47,840 bases of DNA, taken from assembly GCA_964058845.1 (NCBI GenBank), contig CAXKVR010000654.1, forward strand, positions 1-47,840. Direction: 5' to 3'. Every line of letters begins with the position of its first letter. The first letter of the stretch is position 1. The notes under the pieces are model-generated. The model saw only the letters and a program-made list of their open reading frames with translations. It was not told where the DNA came from and made no database searches. Made by a program: the position numbers and the translations under genes. Source of the stretch: Carex sylvatica. Taxonomy: Eukaryota; Streptophyta; Magnoliopsida; Poales; Cyperaceae. Shown piece after piece: positions 11,440 through 21,900 of the stretch.

Positions 11440-11516
11440 TTGCAGTAGAGTACTAAGTATTCTTCTGCTTTCTGACTCTCGAAAGTATTTGTTCCAGTGC
11501 GGCTCTTCCAATGTAA

Positions 11517-12671
11517 TTTTTTTTTCATAAACCATAAATGATTAAATGAATTTTACGAAATCGATAGTTTTTTTTTTTTTAAATTATAAGGACCGTGGGA
11601 ACTTCACGGTCTCACAATCATCTTTTTCCGAGATTGTGGGAACCACACGGTCTCACAATCGCCTTTTTTTTTTCGGCTTCATCTGTCACATAAGATCTAA
11701 AATTAAATTTGTTTTGCCCAGACCGTGGGATTCCCACGGTCTCCATTTTTTTTTTTTTTAAAACAGATTTTTTTTTTGTATTAAAATATTAGAAATATTG
11801 GATATGTTTTTTTAAAAATAGATGGAATACAATATAATTTGATTTATTAGAAAAACTACAACAAATAATCCGGATCAATATTTTTCAGATCGAATTTTTC
11901 GCGGCGGTAAGAAAAATTAATATATTTCTTTGTGTTATTGGAAAAAAATAAAAATGCTTAGATTCTGAGTTATTGATACCGGTTCAAAAGTCACTTCTAG
12001 GTAATACAGAAAATATGTGATCCTTCTAGGATATTTAATTTATGAAAAGTTGTATCTATTTTGAGAATTCTTTTTGAAAAGCAATCATTAAATAAATTAA
12101 AGTTTTTGTTTTTTTTTCAAAAATAGATACAATTTTTCATAAATTAAATGTTCTAAAGGGATCACAATATTTTCTGGATTACCTAGAAGTGACTTTTGAA
12201 CCGGGATCAATAACTCAGAATCTAAGCATTTTTATTTTTTCTCAATAACACATAAAGAAATATATTAATTTTTCTTACAGCCGCGAAAAATCCGATCTGA
12301 AAAATATTGATATGGATTATTTGTTGCAGTATTTTTAATAAATCAAATTATATTGTATTTAATCTATTTTCAAAAAAATATATCCAACATTTCTAATATT
12401 TTAATTAAAAAAAAATCTGTTTTAAAAAAATAAAATAAATGGAGACCGTGGGAACCCCACGGTCTGGGCAAAACAAATTTAATTTTAGATCTTATGTGAC
12501 ATAAAGCCGAAAAAAGAGAGAGTTGAGACCGTGTGGTTTTCACGGTCTCGAAAAAATAAGATTGTGAGACCGTGGGGTTCCCACGGTCCTTATGGTTTAA
12601 AAAAAAAAAAAAGTCATCATATTAGTTCCGTAAAATTCATTTAATTATTTATGGTTTATGAAAAAAATTCT
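11517..12671. mobile_element. Foldback element 1 with GACCGTGGG palindrome arrays
   Basis: Two arms of about 550 bp, nearly perfect inverted copies, meet at a ~50-bp spacer near 12063-12115. Each arm holds, from outside in, a T-rich tip reading cataaaccataaat, three short palindromes of the type GACCGTGGGA..CCCACGGTC, and a ~300-bp core. The flanks ccaatgtaa (11508-11516) and ccaatataa (12672-12680) form a 9-bp repeat with one mismatch. There is no coding capacity. The core is shared with the element at 13427-14520. Transcripts would form a very long hairpin. Confidence 0.85.
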
Positions 12672-12814
12672 CCAATATAATACGACCACACACTTCTCTA
12701 CAGGAGATAAACTACAAGTAATCACTCGTATTTTATGTGTCTATGGTCATTTTTTTCACTGTTTGAGAACAATCGGGGTGGTTACCACGACAAATCCTAT
12801 TCACTATCGTCTCC

Positions 12815-12995
12815 GAATTCGCATCCTCTTAGATATCTCATATTTTGCGTGACTTTTTGAAAAATCTCAACCGTTACAATACTTTCTGCGCGAATCTCAA
12901 AGCTCAAATAATACTGGCCCCCTACATCACCCCCAAATAGGCCCCAAACACGTCGGTCACGCAAAATATGAGATATCTCAGAGGATACGAACTCG
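12815..12995. mobile_element. 181-bp MITE with 8-bp flanking repeat
   Basis: Flanked by TCGTCTCC at 12807-12814 and 12996-13003. The ends GAATTCGCATCCTCT and CGAGTTCGTATCCTCT (inverted) lead into the inverted pair agatatctcatattttgcg. The 8-bp duplication fits hAT. The tip resembles that of the next element at 13006. Confidence 0.7.
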
Positions 12996-13005
12996 TCGTC
13001 TCCTT

Positions 13006-13231
13006 GGACGAATTTGTATCATCTCATTAACTTAAAAGAGAATATTTTGAGTTAATAAATTTTGACCATTCGATATGTTTAAAGTTCGTGTAAACTAGAT
13101 CCGCACTAATATTAAAGAGTTTTTTATATTATAAATAGGAGTCAAATTAACTCCGTTTAAAATAAAGCAGTTAAAATTTGTTAACTCAAAAAATTGATTT
13201 TTGAGTTAATGCAGAGGATACGCATTCCTCC
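13006..13231. mobile_element. Adjacent MITE with related ends
   Basis: Inverted ends GAATTTGTATCATCTCATTA and GAATGCGTATCCTCTGCATT (right end read in reverse), followed by an inverted gagttaataaatttt and aaaatttgttaactc. It starts almost directly after the previous MITE. No clear target duplication. Confidence 0.6.
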
Positions 13232-13385
13232 GGGGACTGGGACAGTTTACAACTTTATATCTATGGACCCATGCACTATTAGGATCTGTGTTGTTGGTGT
13301 TCGTCTCTTTCTTCGTTATTTTTGGGAATATGTGTTGCTATTGTACGTGTACCGGTGTACGTCTCTCAATCTCCTTTCTTTTAAA

Positions 13386-13403
13386 ATATATATATATATA
13401 TAT
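13386..13403. repeat. (TA)n microsatellite
   Basis: Nine uninterrupted TA units just outside foldback element 2. Confidence 0.8.
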
Positions 13404-13426
13404 TAAATTTCTATAAGGAAGGTTCA

Positions 13427-14520
13427 CCGAAATTTTTATTATTACCTAAATTTGTATAAACTTACAATATCTATCTAATTTTTCGTAAGAATTCAAAATC
13501 TGTTTCTTTCGGTGACTAAATAACCGGACTAAGCCCATATTTTTGGTTATTTAGTCATTGGATTCAGCAATTGATCCAGTGACTAAATAATCAGTTTCAA
13601 AAAATACAACCAGTGACTAAATAACCAGTTTTACGTTTTCTTTGTTTTTTTTTTTTACAAAACATAATTTTTTTTAAAATTTATTTATTTTTGTATTGAA
13701 ATATTAGAAATATTTAATATATTTATTTGAAAATAGATGAAATACAATATAATTTGATTTATTAGAAATACTGCGATAAATAATCTGGATCTATATTTTT
13801 AAGACTGGATTTTTCACGGCTGTAAAAAAATTAATATATTTCTTCATGTGTTATTGAAAAATATATACTTAGAATGTGAGCTATTGATCGCAGTTCAAAA
13901 GTCACTTCTAGATAATACATAAAATATTGTGATCTTTATAATACATTTAATTTCTAAAAAAATGTATCTATTTTGAGAATTCTTTTTGAATAACAATCAT
14001 TAAATAACTTAAAGTTTTTGTTTTTTTTTTCAAAAATAGATACAACTTTTTAGAAATTAAATGTACTAGAAGGATGACAATATTTTCTATATTTATCTAC
14101 AAGTGGCTTTTAAACCCGGATCAATAACTCAGAATCCAAGCATTTGTATTTTTATCCAATAACACATAAAAAATATATTAATTTTTCTTACAGCCCTGAA
14201 AAATCCGGCCTCAAAAATATTGATGCGAGTTATTTGTCATAGTCTTTCTAATAAATCAAATTATATTGTATTCTATCTATTTTCAAAGAAATATATTCAA
14301 CATTTCTAATATTTTAATACAAAAATAAAAAAATCATTTAAAAAAAATACAAAACCGATTATTTAGTCACCGGTCTCAATTTCTAGATCTCCTGACTAAA
14401 CCGGAAAGAGGGCTTTGTCCGGTTATTTAGTCACCGAAATGGGCAGATTTCGAATTCCTCTAGAAAGTTAGATAGATTTTGTAATTTTATAATTTTTTTG
14501 GGTATTAATAAAAGTTTCGG
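13427..14520. mobile_element. Foldback element 2 with GGTTATTTAGTCACC arrays
   Basis: Outer ends CCGAAATTTTTATTATTACC and CCGAAACTTTTATTAATACC (right end inverted). Flanked by AAGGTTCA at 13419-13426 and 14522-14529, which extends to 9 bp with one mismatch. Each arm carries several copies of a motif close to ggtgactaaataaccgg in both orientations. Inside these is the same ~300-bp core as foldback element 1, including aatacaatataatttgattt and aaaagtcacttctag. The centre is near 14000. No coding capacity. Confidence 0.85.
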
Positions 14521-14521
14521 A

Positions 14522-14927
14522 AAGGTTCAAATGCCTTCATTTTTTGTATCTCTATTATGTCTCCACTTTGAAAAACGTTAATAACTTAAAATTTAAAAGT
14601 CAAAATAAAACAGTTGAATATAATTTACATCATTTTATCTATTCACGTGTAAAAAATGGTGATATTTCAACTTTATTTTGGTTGTCATCGTGCGTTTGTA
14701 AAAGCGTATTATGTGAATAACTTTTCGACGTTGGTTTTTCAAATGATTGATTCACATAAAAATAAAATTGAAATGTGATATTTTTCTTTTATAAGCACAA
14801 AAAAATAACATAGATCACATCTAACGATTTTATTTTGATATTTATAATTTAAATTTAAATTTATTATTATTTTTAAAAATAGAGGCACGATAAAAACACG
14901 AAAAACAGAGACATTTGAAACCTCCTC
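14522..14927. mobile_element. MITE of the GGTTCAAATGC family, tip split by foldback 2
   Basis: The left end aaggttcaaatgcc and right end gacatttgaaacctcctc are inverted repeats. The interior resembles 32884-33308 in reverse orientation (shared ttaataacttaaa, aaagtcaaaataa and acatagatcacat blocks). The ggaaggttca just before foldback 2 (13417-13426) looks like this MITE's missing outer tip, so foldback 2 probably inserted into it. Confidence 0.6.
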
Positions 14928-15649
14928 ATTTTCTATTACATGTTATGTTACAAGTTTGATGATAGTCATTTTCTTTCTCGATAATATTTGTCTAGACGGA
15001 TTCAACGTTGAGGAGAGATCACATGATCACAATATTTATTTTGACTGTTTTAACAATAATTAAAAAATAAAATATAAAAGTAAAATATAATTTTATAGTT
15101 ATGTTAATGAAAATATAGATAGTCTAATAATTAGTTTTTTATGTACTTTAATTAAGTATTGTTTAATGATCTATCAAAATTATTAAGAAAAAGTCCGACA
15201 AAAATTGTTATGCGCAAATAGATAAGGAGCCATCCCTCATGGCATGTACTAATTTTTTATATCTTTTAAATCATAATAGTAACAGTTACACAATTTTATT
15301 TTTTATATTTAATTATCTTCAAAGTAAGAATGATCACTACTTTAATTTTATTTTAAATTTTATTTATTTTTGTTGATGTGCTCTATTTTTATTAAGATAT
15401 AATTTTTATTTTTACAAATTATCAAACAAAATAGAAGTTTTATCCACCTTAAAAAAATTTAATCTTTTTTTATAAAATAAGTATTATTGTTATATTTCAA
15501 TGTAAAATTTTGAAATATATTTATAAATACATTCTTAAATCATATTATACTATATTATATTTGTATGAATTTTTACAAATAATAAATAAAAAAGATATGA
15601 TTATTTTATAATAATTCTCATATCTCATATCTCATATACGTAGGTAGTT
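14928..15649. other. AT-rich intergenic sequence
   Basis: Very AT-rich, with no gene or repeat structure that I can support. Confidence 0.5.
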
Positions 15650-15751
15650 AAATAAACCAGCAATTGAATCGGTTGAACTATCAATTCGACCAGTAAATTG
15701 TTAATATGAAGTTTTACCGGGTCGATGTCCAGTCTGGTTCTGATAACATTG
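15650..15751 (-). mobile_element. Probable hAT end fragment
   Basis: Read on the minus strand it begins CAATGTTATCAGAACCAGAC and continues with gacatcgacccggt and several ggttcaac-like words. This is the style of a common plant hAT/MITE end (CAGTGTTGTCAGAACCGG type). Only one end is present. Confidence 0.4.
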
Positions 15752-16284
15752 CTTCAAGCATTTATAGTTAGTCAAGAAAGCATAAATAGTTCATTTGTCA
15801 ACTATTTTAAACTAGGAAAAATTGATTATTTACCACACTAAAACCTTCAAATTTGAAAAATGCTATCCCAAACTTTGAAATTGTAAAAATGCCACTCTAA
15901 ACTTCATTAATTCCTAATTTTGCCACTCCAAATAATTAATGACGAAAATAGCCTTCTACTCTTCTTCTCCTGCCATGATGAAAGTTATTATTAAGAGTTA
16001 AGACCAAGGTTATTATTAAAGCTATGTAACACTAAATTAACTTTTTTATTACGTTAACATCAAAGAACATAATTATATTTCAGGAGGAATATAATTATTT
16101 CATCACCCAATTATATTTCCAGTATTAAGCATTCAAGAGAAGAGAGGCCCAGCAGTTCGGAAGGCCTATTCGATCTTCTGATCAGTCTATAATTATATCA
16201 TATATATACATTTGGAATCATCAATTAGGCCAGGGATTGACATTGGCATTTAGAGTCGAATGTCTCATATTGACAAAGCACCAC

Positions 16285-16920
16285 TAATACGGGCTATCTC
16301 GGGACAGCAGGTTGTATGCTAAAAAGGACTTGATATGAGCTCATCCTGCTGGAAGACACAGGCCGAGAAGTCATGATTGCGGGATCAAAAGTCGATCTCG
16401 GATCTCCGAATTTGGGAAATGACTTTAGGAAACAAGGAAAAATCTAAAAAATATTGAACTCTGACCTATCTTATTTCTGAGATGTGTAAGTGTGTAAGCG
16501 TGTGTAGCTTGTGGTTCGCCCTTTTTCTGTCGAAGGGAGGGCTTTATATAGTGTGACTTACATACCGCTTCAGCCCTATAAGGGATAAGCCAATTTGTGG
16601 GTCAGTTATGAGATCATGTAATCGTGGTCACGATATAACCGGCAGTTATGCAACATCGTGAACGGTTATACTGTAATCGATATCGCGATCGGTTACGAGA
16701 AGTTATTGTTCAAGAGGCGACTTCAGGGCTTTAAGCCACGAGATACGGGCTATCTCGGCCCATTTAAGTTAGTCAATTATGGGCTTTTGTTATAACATGC
16801 TTCAATCATAGGGTTGGCATTGTATCCCGGGTTGGCCTCTTAATCTGAGGTCCGAATTCTGGCTTTGTTCGTGATCCAGATTGAAACTAAAAGGGCCTTG
16901 GGAACATGACCCTATCATTA
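16285..16920 (-). repeat. Gypsy LTR A (3' LTR, minus orientation)
   Basis: Aligns along its length with 25355-25971 and with the two outer parts of 36012-38460. In the element's sense it starts TAATGATAGG right after a purine-rich tract (complement of 16921-16932, reading cttTGGGAGC; CTTCGGGGGC in copy B), a good polypurine tract for plus-strand priming. It ends near CCCGTATTA, against ...CCCGTATCA in copy C. A TATA-type word tttatata (16551-16558) is conserved in all three copies. Confidence 0.8.
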
Positions 16921-17137
16921 GCTCCCAAAGTCAAAATGCATCTTATGCGGATGCTTTTGACTTGTTCTAGATCATAATTACGTGCTAAAAGTAAAATAGA
17001 CAAAAATAATTTCGGGAAAACATAAAGATTCATTCATTCAAACTCATATTGCATACATATATATTGGTTGAAATTCAAAATATTTAGAGGAAAGGACAAT
17101 AACTCGGATAAGTAATTATAACTTGGTAATAAGTTTT

Positions 17138-17371
17138 TTACTCGGAGTCCGAATGCCATATCTTTTTGCATTTTCTTTTGATCCTAAGTCGATTCAACTT
17201 ATCGAGTTCACAAGGCAGGCAGATGAAATGCCTCAGTCTCAGATCTTCATTATTTTTAGGCAGGTATCCCGTGATATAAGGAAGGTGAAATACTTCTTTG
17301 CATTCGTCACACGTAAACATTTCCTTGCATTTTTCATATTGTTGGCACCTCAGACAAAAGTCCTCCTTATC
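17138..17371 (-). pseudogene. PHD-finger-like frame in gypsy 3' region, copy A
   Basis: In the pol sense, and ending about 205 bp before the polypurine tract, an open stretch of 77 codons encodes CxxC, then CxxC, Hx2 and CxxC positions. The spacing over the three copies is C-x2-C-x11-C-x2-C-x4-H-x2-C-x18-C-x2-C, that of a C4HC3 PHD finger. Conserved text includes FTCDEC, ITGYLPKNNEDLR and a basic tail ending KKIWHSDS before the stop. In this copy the Cys after the His is Tyr (HLPY), so one ligand is lost. The 5' part is cut by a deletion relative to copy C. PHD fingers usually read histone H3 tails. A role in chromatin targeting of the element is inference. Confidence 0.6.
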
Positions 17372-17385
17372 TTACATTTTCCATA

Positions 17386-17667
17386 TTGTCCACATGGGAC
17401 GTTGAAGAGGATAGGTTGCTGAACACTCGGGGAAAGAAGGTGAATCCTCATGCGAGTTATGAGAGTGTTGACCCCGGGGATATACTGTGCCCGTGGAAGG
17501 GAAATTTTCGTTGGCCTGTGGACATTAACGATCCTAGTAAAGGATGGATTAGGGAGGCTAGAGAAGAAGAGAAGGAAGAAGAGGGAGAAGAGCACCAGAA
17601 AAATCAACAAGACGAGGATCTCGATGGAAATGATACCGATGATCCTGTTGGCCCCCATCCCGACTAG
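17386..17667 (+). pseudogene. Antisense reading frame of the gypsy element, copy A
   Basis: Runs opposite to pol. It encodes LLNTRGKKV, then WKGNFRWPVDINDPSKGWI, then a Glu/Asp-rich tail. A second copy at 39206-39577 conserves WKGxxxWPVxINDPxxGWI and the acidic tail, so the protein sequence was under constraint. In both copies the stop is followed by an intron-like stretch ending ctatagGGCACTCAA or tgtagGGCATTCAA, suggesting a spliced antisense transcript. Tat-lineage gypsy elements are known to carry an antisense ORF between pol and the 3' LTR. No function is known to me. The upstream part is missing here. Confidence 0.55.
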
Positions 17668-18289
17668 CCAAATGAGGAAGATCCCAGCCCGCAAGAGGAG
17701 AATCCCGACGTGCAGGTGGAGGAGGATCTTGTTATTTCCCCAGAAGATACGAGGCAAGAGCGTTTGAGGAAGAGCTAACTGCTGATGTTGCAGGAAACGT
17801 CGGGGGAGGAGCTTCGCCTAATCATTTTCCTGTTCTTTAATTTGACTAAGTAAGATATTCCTGTCATTTCGTTAATTTTTGCAAAACATCGTCCTATACT
17901 AATCTCATTTTGTTATGACTCTATAGGGCACTCAATATTCCCTTTTGGTTGCAAATGCTAACGAGGTGTAGATAGATGGCGTTGCTGCGAACTTCTTTTG
18001 TTTCTTAAGTTATCATTTGATGTCTCCGGGATGTGGGGGTAATAACAGAAACGTGTGTGTAATATTTTATTTATTGTTTGATTTTGGCCCCCTGCTGTGG
18101 GGGCATGACAGTTGTGAAATAGCTATGCATTTGGTCCCCGGGATGTGGAGAAGTAACAACAAATTTGATGTGTTAAATATTACTTTTATGCAGATGCTCT
18201 TTCTTCCTTATTTTTATTCTCTTTCTTATGCATGCGACATGGTTTTCTGTTTTTAGGAGGGGAGAAATACTTCTCATCTTTCCCTCTTT

Positions 18290-18295
<6 letters not shown>

Positions 18296-18376
<81 letters not shown>
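18296..18376. repeat. (TA)n microsatellite, about 40 units
   Basis: Uninterrupted AT dinucleotides in the antisense-ORF downstream region. It is absent from the homologous position in the second copy (around 40120), so it expanded after insertion. Confidence 0.95.
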
Positions 18377-18379
<3 letters not shown>

Positions 18380-18469
18380 GGTATTTCCTTCTTGTATGCT
18401 CCTTACTATTCCTCTTTATTCCTGTTTGCCATTTTCCACCTGGTTATTCTGTAGATGTAGCACGAAAAT

Positions 18470-18705
18470 AATGTCGTTGCCCATAGGCTTTCGTTTCATA
18501 TTACCTCGATTGTGAATGGCCCGAAGTCACATGTTGTTGCTTTATAGGCTTTCCATAATTAGAAAAATCTCATTGTATTCGTTACGGGGTTCGATCTCGT
18601 TACCTTATAGATTTTCATTATTTACGAACGCCACGTATTTATATACTGAGGTCCGATGTCGTTGCCTCAAAAAGGCTTTTGCTTTTTACAGACCTTATTT
18701 GTGTG
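18470..18705 (-). repeat. Gypsy 3' region degenerate tandem repeats, part 1
   Basis: Loose ~60-bp units, each with a gaggttcgat- or gtccgatgtcgttgcc-type word followed by aggctttcg and a ttacgaac word. They match 40200-40440 in the second copy. The hAT relic interrupts the array and it resumes at 21375. Confidence 0.65.
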
Positions 18706-21374
18706 TGCACAAAAAGCTTCTGACTTGTGAGCCGCTCGAACTCAACTCGCTAACGAACTCGCTAACAACTCGTTCATGTAAAATTCGAGTTAGTTCGACT
18801 CGAGTTGAGTAACTTGTGAGTTAAACGAGTTGAATTCAAGTTGGGCCTAACTCACTCGAGTTGGCTCGTTTGATAAATATTTTTTCCTCCGTAACTTCTC
18901 GGCGGCCCATTAACCCAATTTATTTTTTCGACTTTGATTTGACTAAGTGACTAACCCAATTCATTTCCAACTCCAACTTCACCACTTCTATTTTTCAAAT
19001 TTCTAACCTAATATCCAGAGGCGTCGCCACATTGGCAAAGCTAGTAGACGCATCGGCAATCTTCATCCGATCATTACTGCTCCAGGCATCCAAACTTGAC
19101 GATCTGTGTCCAGCCGTTACCACCCAGCTAGTAGACGCACCGTGGCCGCGCGATTCGTGCTCTCACTCACCGGCCTCTGCGACCCGTGTTCTCACTTCAT
19201 GAGTTCGGGTACGCCCCTACCTCTCTGCTGGTTATTTAAGTTTCTAAGTACTGGATTTGATTCTAATTTCTCACACAGCCAGATTCATGTGAGATGTGAG
19301 ATGTTGTGCTCACATATTAAATCTGGTTGTGCAAGATGGTCTTACTAAAATCGATGATTGTATTTCAAAAATTAGAGAAGGAGTGAAATACCTCAAAAAG
19401 ACCCCCGGTCGTCTTTTAAAATTTGGTGAAGTAGAAAAAGGTTTAGGCATCCAAACTAGTCGATCGTTATGTAGCGATGTCAAAACTAGGTGGAATTCAA
19501 CACATCACATGCTTGAATCGGCTATCCATTACAAATCCACATTTCAATAGTATGACATGAGAGACAGTAACTTTGTTTGGTTGCCCACAGAGGATGAATG
19601 GATAAGATCCGAAAAAGTGTGCAAGTTGCTGGAGGCTTTTTTCGATGCCACTAACTTATTCTCGGGTTCATTTTACCTAACAACAAATTTGTTTCTTGTG
19701 GAAATTTTTAAGGTAAAAAAGGTGATAAGTGAGGCACACACATCGAAAGATCCATTCTTGAGGCTTATGAGTGTACCTATGTATGAAAAGTTTGAGAAGT
19801 ATTGGGGAGAAGTTGGATTGCTTATGTCAATTGCATCCATTCTAGATCCACGGTTTAAATTAGTCTTGGTTGAATTCAGTTTTGGAAGGTTGTATCCAAA
19901 TCTGGATGATGTTGTTACTCGAAAAGAAGAGGTAATCACTAATCTTAAAGTTATGTTTGAGAAGTATTCAAAGGAGCAAATGGCGGCTAAGGCAAAGGCT
20001 GCCGCTAAGTTTGTTGCAAGCACCTCAAATTCGGCAGCAGTTGCTGCCCATACCGTGCGGGCACCAATAGATAATGATTTTTATGCTTTTCTTAAGACTA
20101 TGGGAGTAGAAAAGCCACCCAAATCTGACCTTGAGGTCTATTTGGAAGAACCCAATTATTTGGTAGAAAATAATGACTCTTTTGATGTTTTGAAGTGGTG
20201 GAATCAAAATTTCAGCAAGTATCCTATTCTAAGCAAGTTGGCACGTGACATGCTTTGCATTTCGATCACGACTGTGGCTTCAGAATCGGCCTTTAGTGCT
20301 GGAGGTCGTATATTAGACGGACTATCGAAGTTCTCTCTCGAAAGATATGGTGGAGATTCTCGTTTGTGAAAGTGATTGGATAAAGGCTACCACAAAAACT
20401 ACCATTCAAATGCTACAAGCAAGATTTCAGTTTTAAATTTGTATTAATTTAAAGCTTTATACTCACTTTTTACTAATACTTTTGTTTTTATTTTCAGCAA
20501 TCTGCTATAGAGGAAGAGAATTTGGACATTCCAATTCCAAACGAGCAATGATTAATCCAAAATGGTATGATATCTCTCAATTTAGTTTATTTCTATTGTT
20601 CTTTTGTATGAATTAAGTCTAATTCTATTTTATACTTATTTTCAGGTTGCTAAAGATTAAATAATATCAGTTGTGCAGAAAAAAGAGGTACTGCAATTAA
20701 ATATTTTTTTGATATAGTTGTTGCTAAGCTATTAGCTTTCTAAGATTAGAGTAATAAGCTAGTAAATCCTTGAGCTAGTAATGTGAGATTAAATTTAATT
20801 ATGATCAACCCATAAAAAAAGTTGAGTTAGATTGTGTTATATTAGATTCTTATGGTTTTCTTTTATTTATCTCCAGTTGGCTCAGAGATTATGACTTCCA
20901 CTTTCTCTTGTTATATGGTATGATGATATGATATGTTTTATTTTTGCCTATTAATTCTTATCAAAGACCTCTCATTCTATCAAGCATCATTTGCATTCAT
21001 CCTTTTTTCTCTTGCTCTTCTTTTCCTAGGTTGAAAGGTGAAGGCTGAAGATATGTACCTTTTTCTTTGGTTGAAAATGCTTACTGAGATATTTTTAATT
21101 TGTGGATTGTTTGTTAAATTTATGAATTATTTATTAAATCGATGTAGGTTGTATTATTACAACACAACAGTCGTCAATTCAAAACTTCAAATATTCAACA
21201 TTTCAACATCTTAAACGAGTTGGATCACGAGTTACGAGCCAACTCGAGTTACTCACGAGTTGAGTTCGAGTTGGATCACGAGTTACGAGCCAACTCGAGT
21301 CAAGTCACCTCACAATCTTCTGAGTTGAGTTCGAGTTATTCATAACTCGAGCTAACTCGGCTAGTTAACAGCCT
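18706..21374 (+). mobile_element. hAT transposon relic inside the gypsy 3' repeats
   Basis: Inserted in the gypsy tandem repeats, which continue on either side. Both ends are dense in cgagtt and aactcg words in both orientations (18730-18870 and 21208-21370), the hAT subterminal pattern. The right end, ...gttaacagccttag, resembles an inverted TAGGGCTGTTAAC-type tip. The left tip is degraded and I could not fix an 8-bp duplication. It carries a broken transposase gene and, at about 20500, a probable last exon (acceptor ttttcag, short acidic peptide, stop). Confidence 0.7.
19297..20436 (+). pseudogene. hAT transposase (RICESLEEPER-like), broken
   Basis: Encodes the C-terminal two thirds of a hAT transposase. 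In order: AHILNLVVQDGL, a VKTRWNSTHHMLE block (part of the RNase-H-like catalytic fold), a LMSIASILDPRFKL block, and the hATC dimerisation domain with LKWWNQNF, YPILSKLARDML and TVASESAFSAGGR. The BED zinc finger and first catalytic part are absent. Breaks: a TGA with a local 7-bp duplication near 19291, a TAG at 19548-19550, and a one-base frameshift near 20325 after which the expected MVEILVCESDWIK block continues in another frame to a stop at 20434. Not functional. Confidence 0.85.
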
Positions 21375-21665
21375 TAGTGCCGGGATTCGATTTCATTGCC
21401 TTTTGTTTGTTACGAATCCCATTTTCATTTGTCTACGAGGTTCGATTCATCGCCACATAGGCTTTCATCATTTATGAACCTCGCTTCTATTTCGTCTGAG
21501 ATCTGGTTTTGTTGCCTGAAAGGTTTTCGTTTCTCGGATCCCAGTGTCATTTGTGCTAAGGTCTGAATTCGTTGCCTTGTAGGCTTTCGTTTATTATAAA
21601 CCTTGGGGTTATATATTTTATATGTAGGTTCTTCATCGTTGCCGCGTAGGCTTTCGCTCATCAAA
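21375..21665 (-). repeat. Gypsy 3' region degenerate tandem repeats, part 2
   Basis: Continues the ~60-bp units (aggctttcg, gaggttcgattc) after the hAT relic. Matches the array at 40440-40860. Confidence 0.65.
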
Positions 21666-21900
21666 CTTCATAAACACATAAAGTTTGTTCATAAGACTGA
21701 ACTTTTTCATAATAACTTGTAATACATAAATTCTACAACCTATGGGCGCCGAGATTGCACATGCATACCTTTACGGACCCCATGCCCATTGATCCTTGCA
21801 AGAATAAATATAATGAAAGTAACAAAATAAACAAAACAAAATAGGTAAGATACAACGAAACGAATGCGGACAGCGTTACATTCTGACAAGGTTGTGCTTG

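Noticed and set aside
15806..15814. Taking the whole 11.3-kb Mutator-like unit as one mobile element that captured a retrotransposon and then moved
   Set aside because: The TSD proves only the insertion of the outer element; later insertion of the gypsy into it is simpler.
16921..17371. Reading the conserved 16921-17400 block as part of the LTR
   Set aside because: The polypurine tract at 16921-16932 and the TAATGATAG start place the LTR edge at 16920; the block is the internal 3' region, found again upstream of LTRs B and C.
18232..18471. 79-codon frame with a Tyr-Ile run
   Set aside because: Produced by the (TA)n microsatellite.
18706..18720. 8-bp duplication for the large hAT relic
   Set aside because: Partial similarities (ccttattt against ccttagtg; gtgtgcac against gtgccggg) are no better than chance.
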